From assembly GCF_000763315.1 (NCBI RefSeq), contig NZ_JPST01000019.1:24781-88780 (forward strand): a stretch of DNA of 64,000 bases, in the 5' to 3' direction. The notes below the pieces were generated by a model that was not told the origin of the DNA, made no database searches, and saw nothing but the letters and a program-made list of their open reading frames with translations. The DNA is from Thermoactinomyces daqus. GTDB taxonomy: Bacteria; Bacillota; Bacilli; Thermoactinomycetales; Thermoactinomycetaceae. Both the position numbers and the translations under genes were made by a program. Positions 7,835 through 15,591 of the stretch are shown here, one piece after another. Numbering within the stretch: position 1 is the stretch's first letter; every line of letters begins with the position of its first letter.

Positions 7835-8134
7835 TTAATATCCCAATGATTTTTTGGCTTCGGGTGAAATCTTTTCAGGAGTCCATGGTGGATCCCAAAC
7901 AACTTCGACCTCAACGGATTGAATCGCCGGATGCAAACTCAATGCCGTTTTGACACCGTTCGAGAGCGTGTCATGAAGCGGGCAGCCAGGAGTAGTGAGG
8001 GTCATTTTGATAAACACCTGATTGTCCTTGATATCAACATCGTAGATTAATCCAAGGTCGACGACGTTAATCCCCAATTCCGGATCATACACATCTTTGA
8101 GCCGTTCAATAATCTCTTCTTTGGTTACATTCAT
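7835..8134 (-). CDS. MIP18/DUF59-family metal-sulphur cluster assembly protein
   Basis: This 99-residue protein matches the MIP18 (DUF59) fold throughout: VYDPELGINVVDLGLIYDV near the start and TLTTPGCPLHDTL with the conserved cysteine in the middle. Relatives such as SufT and PaaD assist iron-sulphur cluster assembly or maturation. It lies 17 bases after the membrane-protein gene on the same strand and probably shares its operon. The context suggests maturation of a metal centre used in nitrite/NO respiration. That target is inferred. Confidence 0.85.
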   Translation of the reverse strand: MNVTKEEIIERLKDVYDPELGINVVDLGLIYDVDIKDNQVFIKMTLTTPGCPLHDTLSNGVKTALSLHPAIQSVEVEVVWDPPWTPEKISPEAKKSLGY

Positions 8135-8151
8135 TCTTGATACATCCCCAA

Positions 8152-9435
8152 TCAGTTTTTAAATACCAATCCGATTAACAAGATATAAAACAGACTGAAT
8201 AACAAAAACAGAATGAAACCCCCATTAAAAAGAAACGATGAAGAGACAGCCATTCCCAGTGTGGTTGCCAAAAATGAGCAAGCGACCCCGTTAAGTCCCC
8301 AACGCACACGTTTTTCATCAATCATCTGGTGAAGCAGGGGAACTTTTTCTTTCCCTACATGAGAGCCATATTTAAATGTCCACCATAAGAACGGTACGAT
8401 TTTGGACAGGTATCCGATGATCGTGAAATAAACCCAACCCCATAAGCTGATCCAGATACTCATGATGAAGATTTCCTGCCCCGGAATGAAGAAAACAGCC
8501 CCGGCCAATAAGAGAAGATATAGAGCCATGAGGGTATTGATCTTTACGGTAAAGGTGACTCCGGCTCCCGGATTTTTTTTGATTCCGGATTGACGGATCT
8601 GATACGTGGCATAAACAAAGGACAGGAAAGCCAACGCGAGCAAAACGACAGGAAATCTCAGAAAGAGATTATCGAGGCCGCCCAATGCGCTCCCCGTTCC
8701 CAGAAGGATTGCGAGGTTAAGGAGAACCAAGGCGGTTTTTTGTGCTTTTACGGGGTAGTTGTGAGAAATGGAAAACATCGGTAATAACTTATAGGTGAAT
8801 CCCATGATCAGGTTTCCAAACCATCCGACAGCACCAAGCCAAATATGGGTCAACAGCAGATGATTATGGTTCACTCCCAATTGTCCGTTTGCAAAATCAT
8901 AGCCCATAAGCATTCCGGTAAATCCCGTCAACATCAAACTGATGGACGCACAAAGAACATGAATTGTAACCGTGTTCCATTGCTTTGCAGAAACCAGTGT
9001 GATGACAACATTTACGGCGAAGAGCAAGATTGAAAGGAAAAGTATTACGGCAAAACAGGCGATCCAATTCGGATTAAATCGTGAAAAACCGAGGATCAGC
9101 CCCAGATGGACGATCATAAACAAACAGTAGTGAATAAAACCCATCCATTTGCTAAAGAGCGATCGATTAACGACAACCGGAACCAGCTGATAGACTGCTC
9201 CCATTGCCACCATTGAGGACCAGCCGAGTACAAAAAGGTGCGTAAAGGCCCAGCCCGACGGATACCTGGGAGCCGTAAAATTTATATCGGAAAGTGATAC
9301 AAGTGAAAGCAGGCAAAAGACGACCATTTCAAGAATACCCGTAATGATAAAGAGCAAAGGGAGCTTAAGAGATGATGCATGGCTCTGAGATTGCAGGTTT
9401 GCAGGACCGACAGTTGTATTCATAAAATGTTTCAC
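8152..9435 (-). CDS. Polytopic membrane protein, heme-copper oxidase subunit I / NnrS-like
   Basis: The 427-residue protein has about 12 hydrophobic helices. Conserved histidines lie in FTHLFVLGWSSMVAMGAVYQ and in HNHLLLTHIWLGAVGWFGN. Such paired helix histidines are what heme-copper oxidase subunit I and NnrS-type proteins use for heme or copper. It is much shorter than qNor and lacks a recognisable NorB core. Proteins of this kind occur beside NirK and DUF2249 proteins in Bacilli, but I know no firm function. Its start overlaps the DUF2249 gene stop by 4 bases (ATGA), so the two are translationally coupled. A role in nitrite or NO handling is inferred. Confidence 0.65.
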   Translation of the reverse strand: MKHFMNTTVGPANLQSQSHASSLKLPLLFIITGILEMVVFCLLSLVSLSDINFTAPRYPSGWAFTHLFVLGWSSMVAMGAVYQLVPVVVNRSLFSKWMGFIHYCLFMIVHLGLILGFSRFNPNWIACFAVILFLSILLFAVNVVITLVSAKQWNTVTIHVLCASISLMLTGFTGMLMGYDFANGQLGVNHNHLLLTHIWLGAVGWFGNLIMGFTYKLLPMFSISHNYPVKAQKTALVLLNLAILLGTGSALGGLDNLFLRFPVVLLALAFLSFVYATYQIRQSGIKKNPGAGVTFTVKINTLMALYLLLLAGAVFFIPGQEIFIMSIWISLWGWVYFTIIGYLSKIVPFLWWTFKYGSHVGKEKVPLLHQMIDEKRVRWGLNGVACSFLATTLGMAVSSSFLFNGGFILFLLFSLFYILLIGLVFKN

Positions 9436-9962
9436 TTCCCGTTGGAATGTGATTTGTAAATCGTAACTTCAGCAGAGCCATCATCTTTTTGATCGATTTT
9501 ATAGGAATAGCCAAGACTATCCAATTCCTCCAGAAAATAAACGGGTACCCGATCATTCCATATTACAACCTGATCGCCCGGTTTGGCTTTTTCCAGTTGA
9601 TTCAGCGTTCGAACCATGGGTTCTGGCGGAATCAGGCCGCGATTGTCAAGCCGGTGGATTTTTGGTTCCGGGTTGGTGCTGTCAGCAGAGATGTTTTCGT
9701 TGGCAGGAGATTCCCGTCCTTCTTTGTTCTTATAAAAAATGCAAATCCAATGATCTGCCTCTTTTTTTGTTGTTTCGCAGGCATATCCTTTTAATTTTAA
9801 AATGCGAATCAATGGAACCGGTTTAAAAGTTGTATGCAAAATCAGGCGATCTCCATCCTTTAGGGATTGAACAGCATCCATAATTTTTTTAAAGGGCTCT
9901 ATTTTTTTTCTCAAGTCCTCGCGGACGTCCAGTTCGATGGATCGTAGTTCTTTCTGGTTCAT
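9432..9962 (-). CDS. Tandem DUF2249 domain protein
   Basis: The 176-residue protein holds two related domains. The first (about 8-78) runs from ELDVREDLRKKIEPF to ADHWICIFYK. The second (about 103-172) runs from RLDNRGLIPPEPMVRTLNQL to SAEVTIYK. Both show the DUF2249 (TusA-like) alpha/beta pattern with GD-x-x-(V/I) before a strand. They are joined by a polar linker. DUF2249 proteins are common in anaerobic nitrogen-oxide clusters, but their chemistry is not established. It is first in the minus-strand operon, with its promoter in the divergent region shared with the single-domain DUF2249 gene. Confidence 0.8.
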   Translation of the reverse strand: MNQKELRSIELDVREDLRKKIEPFKKIMDAVQSLKDGDRLILHTTFKPVPLIRILKLKGYACETTKKEADHWICIFYKNKEGRESPANENISADSTNPEPKIHRLDNRGLIPPEPMVRTLNQLEKAKPGDQVVIWNDRVPVYFLEELDSLGYSYKIDQKDDGSAEVTIYKSHSNGK

Positions 9963-9987
9963 TTCTCATTCCCCTCCTTTTGCCTAT

Positions 9988-10060
9988 ACTATAACGCAAT
10001 GATTTGGGAAAATTTTGTGACCAAGATCACATCTGATTTTTTTCAGTGAAAGTGTTAAAT
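9988..10060. promoter_or_regulatory. Shared FNR/CRP-type box between divergent DUF2249 genes
   Basis: TGTGACCAAGATCACA (10016-10031) is a perfect TGTGA-N6-TCACA site. On the minus strand TATAGT (9993-9988) predicts a start near 9982, putting the box at about -41.5. On the plus strand TTAAAT (10055-10060) predicts a start near 10067, box at about -43.5. One box could therefore activate both genes. Confidence 0.78.
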
Positions 10061-10126
10061 ATCACAGAAATTTTTTAGAAAGGTAATTTAAGATTGAATC
10101 AAAATTTATGAAAAGGAGTGAATGGA

Positions 10127-10366
10127 ATGAGCGAAAGTTTTAAAGCAACAGTTGATGCCAGAGAATACCCGCCGCGGGACAAGCATCGTGTCATTTTTGA
10201 AACATTTGATGGTTTGAAATCAGGGGAGACAATGTTGTTATTGAATGATCATGACCCAAAACCCCTGTATTACCAATTTCAAATGGAAAGGCCGGACGGT
10301 TTTGGATGGGAATACTTGGAGGAAGGACCTGAGGTTTGGCGTGTAGCGATCAGCAAGAAAGGTTAA
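10127..10366 (+). CDS. Single-domain DUF2249 protein
   Basis: This 79-residue protein matches DUF2249 throughout: VDAREYPPRDKHRVIFETFDGL, then SGETMLLLNDHDPKPLYYQF and a WEYLEEGPEVWRVAI end. ATG 10127 is chosen because AAAGGAG lies 9 bases upstream; an in-frame GTG at 10118 would overlap that site. It is divergent from the tandem-domain paralogue and shares an FNR-type box with it. A strong terminator follows within 3 bases, so it is monocistronic. The function is unknown; context suggests anaerobic nitrogen-oxide metabolism. Confidence 0.85.
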   Translation: MSESFKATVDAREYPPRDKHRVIFETFDGLKSGETMLLLNDHDPKPLYYQFQMERPDGFGWEYLEEGPEVWRVAISKKG

Positions 10367-10368
10367 TC

Positions 10369-10410
10369 AGTTCATCTGAAAAGGATATCCTTTTCAGATG
10401 AACTTTTTTT
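10369..10410 (+). terminator. Strong intrinsic terminator
   Basis: AGTTCATCTGAAAAGGA pairs perfectly with TCCTTTTCAGATGAACT across a 2-base loop, followed by seven T. Confidence 0.92.
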
Positions 10411-10453
10411 GGCTAGGTTCAAACTGTGGATTTTGTGTGAACAAACTTCTGTA

Positions 10454-10496
10454 TGTGAAAATGATCACATATATACTCGTTTGCCGGGCTTATATT
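10454..10496 (+). promoter_or_regulatory. FNR/CRP-type box and -10 element for the cupin gene
   Basis: TGTGAAAATGATCACA (10454-10469) is a third perfect TGTGA-N6-TCACA box. TATATT at 10491-10496 predicts a start at about 10503, which places the box centre at -41.5. The leader to the cupin gene would be about 130 bases. Confidence 0.82.
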
Positions 10497-10635
10497 GGCT
10501 ATAGAAACCTGGGAGTACGGGAGTAAAGTGATCAGGGAGATTTTCCGTTTGTGGGAGTTTTTTTAATGTATGACATTACCTGATTATTCAATGAGTTGGA
10601 GTGCGATCTTTTTATAGTTTGGGAGGGTTGAAACA

Positions 10636-10917
10636 ATGCAAATGGTCAGGATCGAAGAAAATCATTCTGGAAAAATGAAGGTTTTAGATTTTAACAAAGG
10701 AGAGGTCATAAATATTCGGTTAAAATCAGGTGAAACCATTCCCCGTCATTATTTAAACTCTGATGCAATTATTTTTTTGATTCGCGGGGAGATCATGTTT
10801 AGTGTATATAATCAGCGGTTCAGGCTGAAACCGTGTTCATTGCTGCAATTAAGCCAATATGAAATTTATGAGATGGAAGCGATTTTTGATACGAGTTTGC
10901 TTGTGTTTAAAATTTAA
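10636..10917 (+). CDS. Small cupin-fold protein
   Basis: The 93-residue product follows a single cupin barrel: IRLKSGETIPRHYLNSD, then IIFLIRGEIMFSVYNQRFRLKPCSLLQL. Only one histidine of the usual metal-binding cluster is present (PRHY), so metal binding is doubtful. GGGAGGG stands before ATG 10636. The perfect FNR-type box upstream ties it to the nitrite reductase module. Such small cupins often act as sensors or ligand-binding proteins, but the role is unknown here. Confidence 0.65.
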   Translation: MQMVRIEENHSGKMKVLDFNKGEVINIRLKSGETIPRHYLNSDAIIFLIRGEIMFSVYNQRFRLKPCSLLQLSQYEIYEMEAIFDTSLLVFKI

Positions 10918-11244
10918 TTGTGAATGGGAATCCAAAGAGGATCGCTTAAATTTTCCGCCGGGAAATTCGCCCGATCGACCAGGCGGAAATATTCCCCTCT
11001 TGCAGACCAGTAGTGACGTGTACGGAATATTGATGAAAATTATAGAAAATTCATTCTTGTTGATAAACCATTCATCCAATGCCGTGGCTGGTAAATCCCC
11101 CCCCTTGAAGTCTGATCATAAAGTTGTGATCATCTTAAATTCGTTTTCATCCGGGGTGTGAAAATAAATCGACAGAGCATATGGATTGTTTGCTCATACG
11201 TAAATTGATTCAACGAGCCCCGATCACGGCCGTTTCCGCAAGAT

Positions 11245-11427
11245 GTTTCAATCCTCTTACTAGAGGTGTATTCATTGATGCCCGCTCTCATTCTACCGGT
11301 TTTTGCCAATCAACAGCGTTTCAATCCTCTTGCTAGAGGTGTATTCATTGATGCCGAGCTTTGGGATAAAGCCTCCAGCGGCAAAAAGTTGTTTCAATCC
11401 TCTTGCTAGAGGTGTATTCATTGATGC
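11245..11427 (-). CRISPR. Three-repeat CRISPR array, no cas genes nearby
   Basis: Three 37-base repeats lie at 11245-11281, 11318-11354 and 11391-11427, separated by two unique 36-base spacers. On the plus strand repeats begin GTTTCAATCCTCTT, so on the minus strand they end in ATTGAAAC, the usual 3' tag of type I/III crRNA repeats. The leftmost repeat differs by one base (CTTAC instead of CTTGC), as expected for the trailer end. Both signs suggest transcription on the minus strand with a leader right of 11427. CCTCT and AGAGG form a short internal hairpin. No cas gene is in the window. Confidence 0.88.
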
Positions 11428-11766
11428 GGCGTTCATGAGATCCTTTCTGATTATTGAGTTTGTACGTGATTTTCCGAACACCTTTCCGATTCATCCGGGT
11501 TTCGAACCGTTTTGACAGGATCTTCTCCATTCAAAAAGTCTGATTCCCCTTTGTTTTTGCGACCTTTGGCGTTTCCGAACATCCCTTGGATCTGTTTCGA
11601 AGCTTCCGGTGTTCGCAAATGATGGCAGGGATCTTCTTGCAGCACCTTACTGCTAATATAGCAAATGAGAAAACAAAAAAACAGAAAAGGGCAGAATTTT
11701 TCACTTTTTATTTTGAGATAACCGGTTCCGCTTGATCCAGGTGAGAACAATCCGGATACAAGTCTA
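11428..11766. other. Non-coding stretch right of the CRISPR array
   Basis: No gene is supported here. The part next to 11427 is where the CRISPR leader should lie if the array is read on the minus strand. A weak minus-strand reading frame crosses the region but has no ribosome site and no family resemblance. Confidence 0.5.
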
Positions 11767-11794
11767 AAGGAGACCCGGCAACAGGTCTCCTTTT
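11767..11794. terminator. Terminator-like hairpin downstream of the HAD gene
   Basis: AAGGAGACC and GGTCTCCTT form a stem with flanking T or A on both sides, so it could end transcription in either direction. Confidence 0.7.
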
Positions 11795-11798
11795 CCAT

Positions 11799-12635
11799 TC
11801 AGTTTGATGTTTGGGAAAGTGTTGGCAATAAATGATTTTGAATCAAATGCGCCACCGCGCTGTCGTTATTGGAAGGGAGGATCAGCCGCGCCTGGTTTTG
11901 CGCCTGCGGGTGGGCGTTTTTTACGGCGGCGGGCAAACCGGCAATCCGGAACATTGAAAGGTCATTTAAATGGTCCCCGACGGCCGCCGCCTGGCTTGGC
12001 GAAAGCCCGAGGGTTTTTAACACTTTCAGTAACGCATTCCCTTTGGAAGCTCCGGCTGGAAGAATTTCGAAATAATGATCCGCGGACAAAACGCAGTCGA
12101 TCGGCAGATGGCTGTTCGCCCGGGACCATTGAACCAGTTCTTTCATCTCTTCCGTGTCTGCAACCGCGACCAATTTGACACAAACCACATCGTCGGGAAG
12201 AGAAGCGAAAGAGGGGAGCAGCTCAAGGGAAAAATCGGCATCGCTCCAGGCTTTGGTCAGTTCCCCGACCTGAGTGCCGTAGATTTTATCCGTACCGTAG
12301 ACAAAAATATCAACCGATGAGGGCAATTTTTGCTCCAAATCCTTTAGAATAGATAGCATAAGCGAACGGGAGATCAAACAGACCGGATTCAATTGTCCGG
12401 TTGCCGGGTCGTAGATCATCGCTCCGTTATACAAAATGACGGGACAAGTCAGCTGCAACTGTTCGATGAATTTTATGCTTTCTTTGTAACTGCGCCCGGT
12501 AGCCAGTGTAAAGATCCCGCCATTTTCGCGGAACAGAGCAATGCTGTCTCTATTTTCAGCCGAGATTTCTTTCGAATCATTGAGAAGGGTGCCATCCAGA
12601 TCAGATACGAGAAAGGGGTAAAACAATGATTTCAT
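11799..12635 (-). CDS. Cof-type HAD-IIB phosphatase
   Basis: The 278-residue protein shows all HAD motifs: DLDGTLLND at the N-terminus, the Thr motif in LATGRS, a Lys in GASKGNAL, and GDHLNDLSMF near the C-terminus. The inserted C2B-type cap and the length assign it to the Cof/YbjI-like sugar-phosphate or flavin-phosphate phosphatases. The substrate cannot be read from sequence. It is monocistronic on the minus strand, divergent from the uracil-DNA glycosylase gene. Confidence 0.88.
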   Translation of the reverse strand: MKSLFYPFLVSDLDGTLLNDSKEISAENRDSIALFRENGGIFTLATGRSYKESIKFIEQLQLTCPVILYNGAMIYDPATGQLNPVCLISRSLMLSILKDLEQKLPSSVDIFVYGTDKIYGTQVGELTKAWSDADFSLELLPSFASLPDDVVCVKLVAVADTEEMKELVQWSRANSHLPIDCVLSADHYFEILPAGASKGNALLKVLKTLGLSPSQAAAVGDHLNDLSMFRIAGLPAAVKNAHPQAQNQARLILPSNNDSAVAHLIQNHLLPTLSQTSN

Positions 12636-12792
12636 AAGTTCTGATCAACTCCTTTGCAATGCAAGTATAGCGAATTCGGATGAAGCGGGAGTTGAGGTTT
12701 TGTTCAATTATGGCAAAGTGATATGATTCCAAGAAGTATATCATAATTTTTCAGTTTCATATAGGGGAAAATTTGCTTAGGGGAAGAGTAGC

Positions 12793-13383
12793 ATGGATTT
12801 ACAAATGATCTTTCAACGGTATCGGAATTGCCGGATGTGTCCTTTACATACCCGCCGGACGCAAGTGGTAATCGGAGAGGGAAATCCCCATTCTCCGCTG
12901 ATGATTGTCGGGGAAGGGCCCGGGGCGGATGAAGACCGGCAGGGGCGCCCCTTTGTCGGACGGGCCGGGCAGCTGTTAAATAAGATTTTGCAGGCGGCGG
13001 AGATTCCGCGGGAGGAAATTTATATCACCAACATTGTGAAATGCCGCCCGCCGGGCAACCGAACACCGCATGATGAGGAAATGGACACTTGTATTCAGAT
13101 TTTGCGCCAGCAATTTCTGGTGATTCGCCCCAAAATCATTGTCACTTTGGGATCGGCGCCCACCCGTGCCCTCATCGATCCCAGGGCGCGCATCACCAGA
13201 GTCAGGGGGAAATGGGTGGAGAAAAAAGGGGTTCGCTTTATGCCCACCTTTCATCCGGCTTATCTGTTGCGCAATCCGGCTGCGAAACGGGAAGCATGGG
13301 AAGATTTCAAGCAGATTCGCGACGCGTACCGGATGGTGCTGACACAAGAGAGAGGAGGAGGGCCAGCCAGATGGAAAGATTGA
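12793..13383 (+). CDS. Family 4 uracil-DNA glycosylase (4Fe-4S)
   Basis: The 196-residue protein is a family 4 UDG, which removes uracil from DNA and is frequent in thermophiles. Four cysteines for the 4Fe-4S cluster are visible at 13, 16, 84 and 100 (CRMC, VKCRPP, DTC). The active-site motif is GEGPGADED (39-47), followed by GRPFVGRAG and the HPAYLLRNP loop near the C-terminus. It overlaps the next gene by 13 bases, implying coupled expression. Confidence 0.92.
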   Translation: MDLQMIFQRYRNCRMCPLHTRRTQVVIGEGNPHSPLMIVGEGPGADEDRQGRPFVGRAGQLLNKILQAAEIPREEIYITNIVKCRPPGNRTPHDEEMDTCIQILRQQFLVIRPKIIVTLGSAPTRALIDPRARITRVRGKWVEKKGVRFMPTFHPAYLLRNPAAKREAWEDFKQIRDAYRMVLTQERGGGPARWKD

Positions 13384-15083
13384 GTCAGATTTTGACACGA
13401 ATTGATGGAAAAGGATACAAGGCATATAAGGATATTCAGGGAGAATACCGCTTTGGGAAATTCACCCTGTTTATTGACCACGTTCAGGGGGATCCGTTCG
13501 CTTCGCCTTCGCGCATCCGGATCAGAGTATCGCAGCGGATCACGAAACACCGTCCGGAATGGCTGAAAAACGCCTTGCGGCAGACAGCGCTGGAAGACTG
13601 GTGGGTGCGAAAATGGGCGGAGCGCATCGGACGTTTTTCCCGCCGGACAACAGGGACGGGGAAAAGCGGGCTGATTGCGATTGACCGTCCGGGCCAGCAG
13701 ATATTGAAACGCGCGGCCGCGGTGGTTACTGCTGATCATCTCGAGGTGCGCCTTTCCGTCGGGTTGCCGGCTCGGGGACGAACCGTGCTGGGAAAGCAGG
13801 CCCGGCAAATGCTTCTTGAGGATCTGCCGCAACTGGTGGATGAAACGTGTATCCTGCGGGAAGCGGATTTCCGCTCCATTGAAGCCAGAATGCAACTGGT
13901 CGACAACCAGCAGGCCATCCGGGAGGAGATGGACAGGAACGGCTGGGTTTCATTTGTGGCCGACGGTTCAATCCTGCCGCGAAAAAGCGGCATCAATGAC
14001 CAGCCGCTCAGAGGCGAGTCGGTGATTCCGTTCAGAACCCCGCCTTCCTTTAAAGTGTCGATTGCCGTGCCGCATGGTGCCCCGATCACGGGGATGGCCA
14101 TTCCGCGAGGGGTTACGTTGATTGTCGGGGGTGGTTATCATGGGAAGAGCACCCTCTTAAAAGCCATTGAACGGGGGGTTTATCACCATATCGAGGGAGA
14201 CGGGCGGGAATATGTGCTCACCGTTCCCGATGCCGTCAAGATTCGCTCCGAAGACGGGCGGCGGGTGGAAAAAGTGAATATCTCCCCGTTTATCAGCCGG
14301 TTGCCTTTTGGGAGAGCGACGGAGCGTTTTTCTACAGACGATGCGAGCGGAAGCACTTCGCAGGCGGCCAATATCATGGAAAGTTTGGAGATGGGTTGCT
14401 CCTGCCTGTTGATGGATGAGGATACCAGTGCCACCAACTTCATGATTCGCGATGCCCGAATGCAGGCGTTGGTCAGCAAAGGAAAAGAGCCGATCACTCC
14501 CTTTATCGACAAAGTGCGCCAGCTGTATGAAGAAAAGGGAGTTTCGACGATTCTGGTCCTGGGTGGATCAGGTGATTACTTTGATGTCGCCGACCATGTG
14601 ATCATGATGGATCACTATACCCCCTGTGATGTAACCGAAGAAGCAAAGGACATCGCCCGGTCTTATCAGCTTGCGCGTAAACGGGAAGGCGGGGAATCTT
14701 TTGGTGAGGTGACGCCCCGGTTTCCGCTGGCGGAAGGATTTGATGCCCATAAGGGAAGAAAGGAAAAAGCAGATGCCTTGGGTCTTGATACGATCCAGTT
14801 GGGAACCGGCCGCATTGATCTTTCTGCATTGGAACAATTGGTCGATCCCAGCCAGACGAGAGCGATCGCCCAGATCTTACGCGTGCTGGGAGAGAAAGCG
14901 GACGGGAGCAAAAGTTTGCGCGAACTGATTGATGAGGTGTTTGCCGAGTTGAAGCAACAGGGCTTTGATGCGATTTCCCCGTATCGACGCGGGCATCACC
15001 CGGGTGATTTGGCCTTGCCGCGCAAGCTGGAAGTGGCGGGTGCGGTCAATCGCTTGCGTTCGCTCGAAGTGAGAGGAGAATAG
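13371..15083 (+). CDS. Predicted ABC-class ATPase (PF09818 family)
   Basis: The 570-residue protein belongs to the conserved bacterial ABC_ATPase family. The P-loop GGGYHGKSTLL lies near residue 255 and a Walker B-like LLMDEDTSATNFM near 345. The N-terminal third carries the family-specific GKGYKAYKDIQGEYRF and DPFASPSRIRIRV. ATG 13371 overlaps the end of the glycosylase gene and follows GAGAGGAGGAG. There are no membrane segments, so it is not a transporter subunit. The function of the family is not established. Its position between a uracil-DNA glycosylase and RNase HI suggests nucleic-acid metabolism, by context only. Confidence 0.85.
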   Translation: MERLSQILTRIDGKGYKAYKDIQGEYRFGKFTLFIDHVQGDPFASPSRIRIRVSQRITKHRPEWLKNALRQTALEDWWVRKWAERIGRFSRRTTGTGKSGLIAIDRPGQQILKRAAAVVTADHLEVRLSVGLPARGRTVLGKQARQMLLEDLPQLVDETCILREADFRSIEARMQLVDNQQAIREEMDRNGWVSFVADGSILPRKSGINDQPLRGESVIPFRTPPSFKVSIAVPHGAPITGMAIPRGVTLIVGGGYHGKSTLLKAIERGVYHHIEGDGREYVLTVPDAVKIRSEDGRRVEKVNISPFISRLPFGRATERFSTDDASGSTSQAANIMESLEMGCSCLLMDEDTSATNFMIRDARMQALVSKGKEPITPFIDKVRQLYEEKGVSTILVLGGSGDYFDVADHVIMMDHYTPCDVTEEAKDIARSYQLARKREGGESFGEVTPRFPLAEGFDAHKGRKEKADALGLDTIQLGTGRIDLSALEQLVDPSQTRAIAQILRVLGEKADGSKSLRELIDEVFAELKQQGFDAISPYRRGHHPGDLALPRKLEVAGAVNRLRSLEVRGE

Positions 15084-15086
15084 TGA

Positions 15087-15518
15087 ATGGATGAAGTGAT
15101 CGTGTATACCGACGGTGCGTGTTCGTACAATCCGGGCCCCGGTGGCTGGGCAGCCATTTTGTTGCATGGGTCGCGCCGCAAGGAAATTTCCGGCGGGGAA
15201 CGGGAGACCACGAACAATCGCATGGAGCTGACAGCCGTGATCCGGGCCTTGGAAGCCCTGAAAAAACCGTGCCGGGTGAAGGTACACTCCGACAGTGCCT
15301 ATATCGTCAATTGTTTCAAGCAAAAATGGCATGTTAAATGGCAAAAAAACGGCTGGGTGACCGCCAGTAAAAAGCCGGTCGAAAACAAAGACCTGTGGCA
15401 GCGGCTGCTCGAACTGATGAAACAGCACGAGGTTGAGTTTATTAAGGTGAAAGGGCACAGCGACGTGGAATTAAATAATCGTTGTGATGAATTGGCCCGG
15501 GCTGCTGTTCCCAGATGA
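15087..15518 (+). CDS. rnhA: Ribonuclease HI
   Basis: The 143-residue enzyme cleaves the RNA strand of RNA-DNA hybrids. The catalytic DEDD set is visible: Asp9 in YTDGAC, Glu47 in NNRMELTA, Asp69 in HSDSAY and Asp134 in RCDELAR, with His124 in KGHSD. The basic protrusion (KQKWHVKWQKNGWVTASKKP) of the E. coli-type enzyme is present. It starts 3 bases after the ABC-ATPase stop codon. Confidence 0.95.
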   Translation: MDEVIVYTDGACSYNPGPGGWAAILLHGSRRKEISGGERETTNNRMELTAVIRALEALKKPCRVKVHSDSAYIVNCFKQKWHVKWQKNGWVTASKKPVENKDLWQRLLELMKQHEVEFIKVKGHSDVELNNRCDELARAAVPR

Positions 15519-15591
15519 GGGTATGCAAACCGACCGATTGGTGTTATGATGGAATGTTGGATGTTCGATCAAAAATAAGGAGGTGGTACAG

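Noticed and set aside
11172..11211. Possible fourth, degenerate CRISPR repeat left of the array
   Set aside because: Only the last few bases (ATTGAT) agree with the repeat end; over 37 positions the match is close to chance.
11451..11798. Minus-strand reading frame of 115 codons between the CRISPR and the HAD gene
   Set aside because: It has no ribosome site, crosses a terminator hairpin and resembles no protein family.
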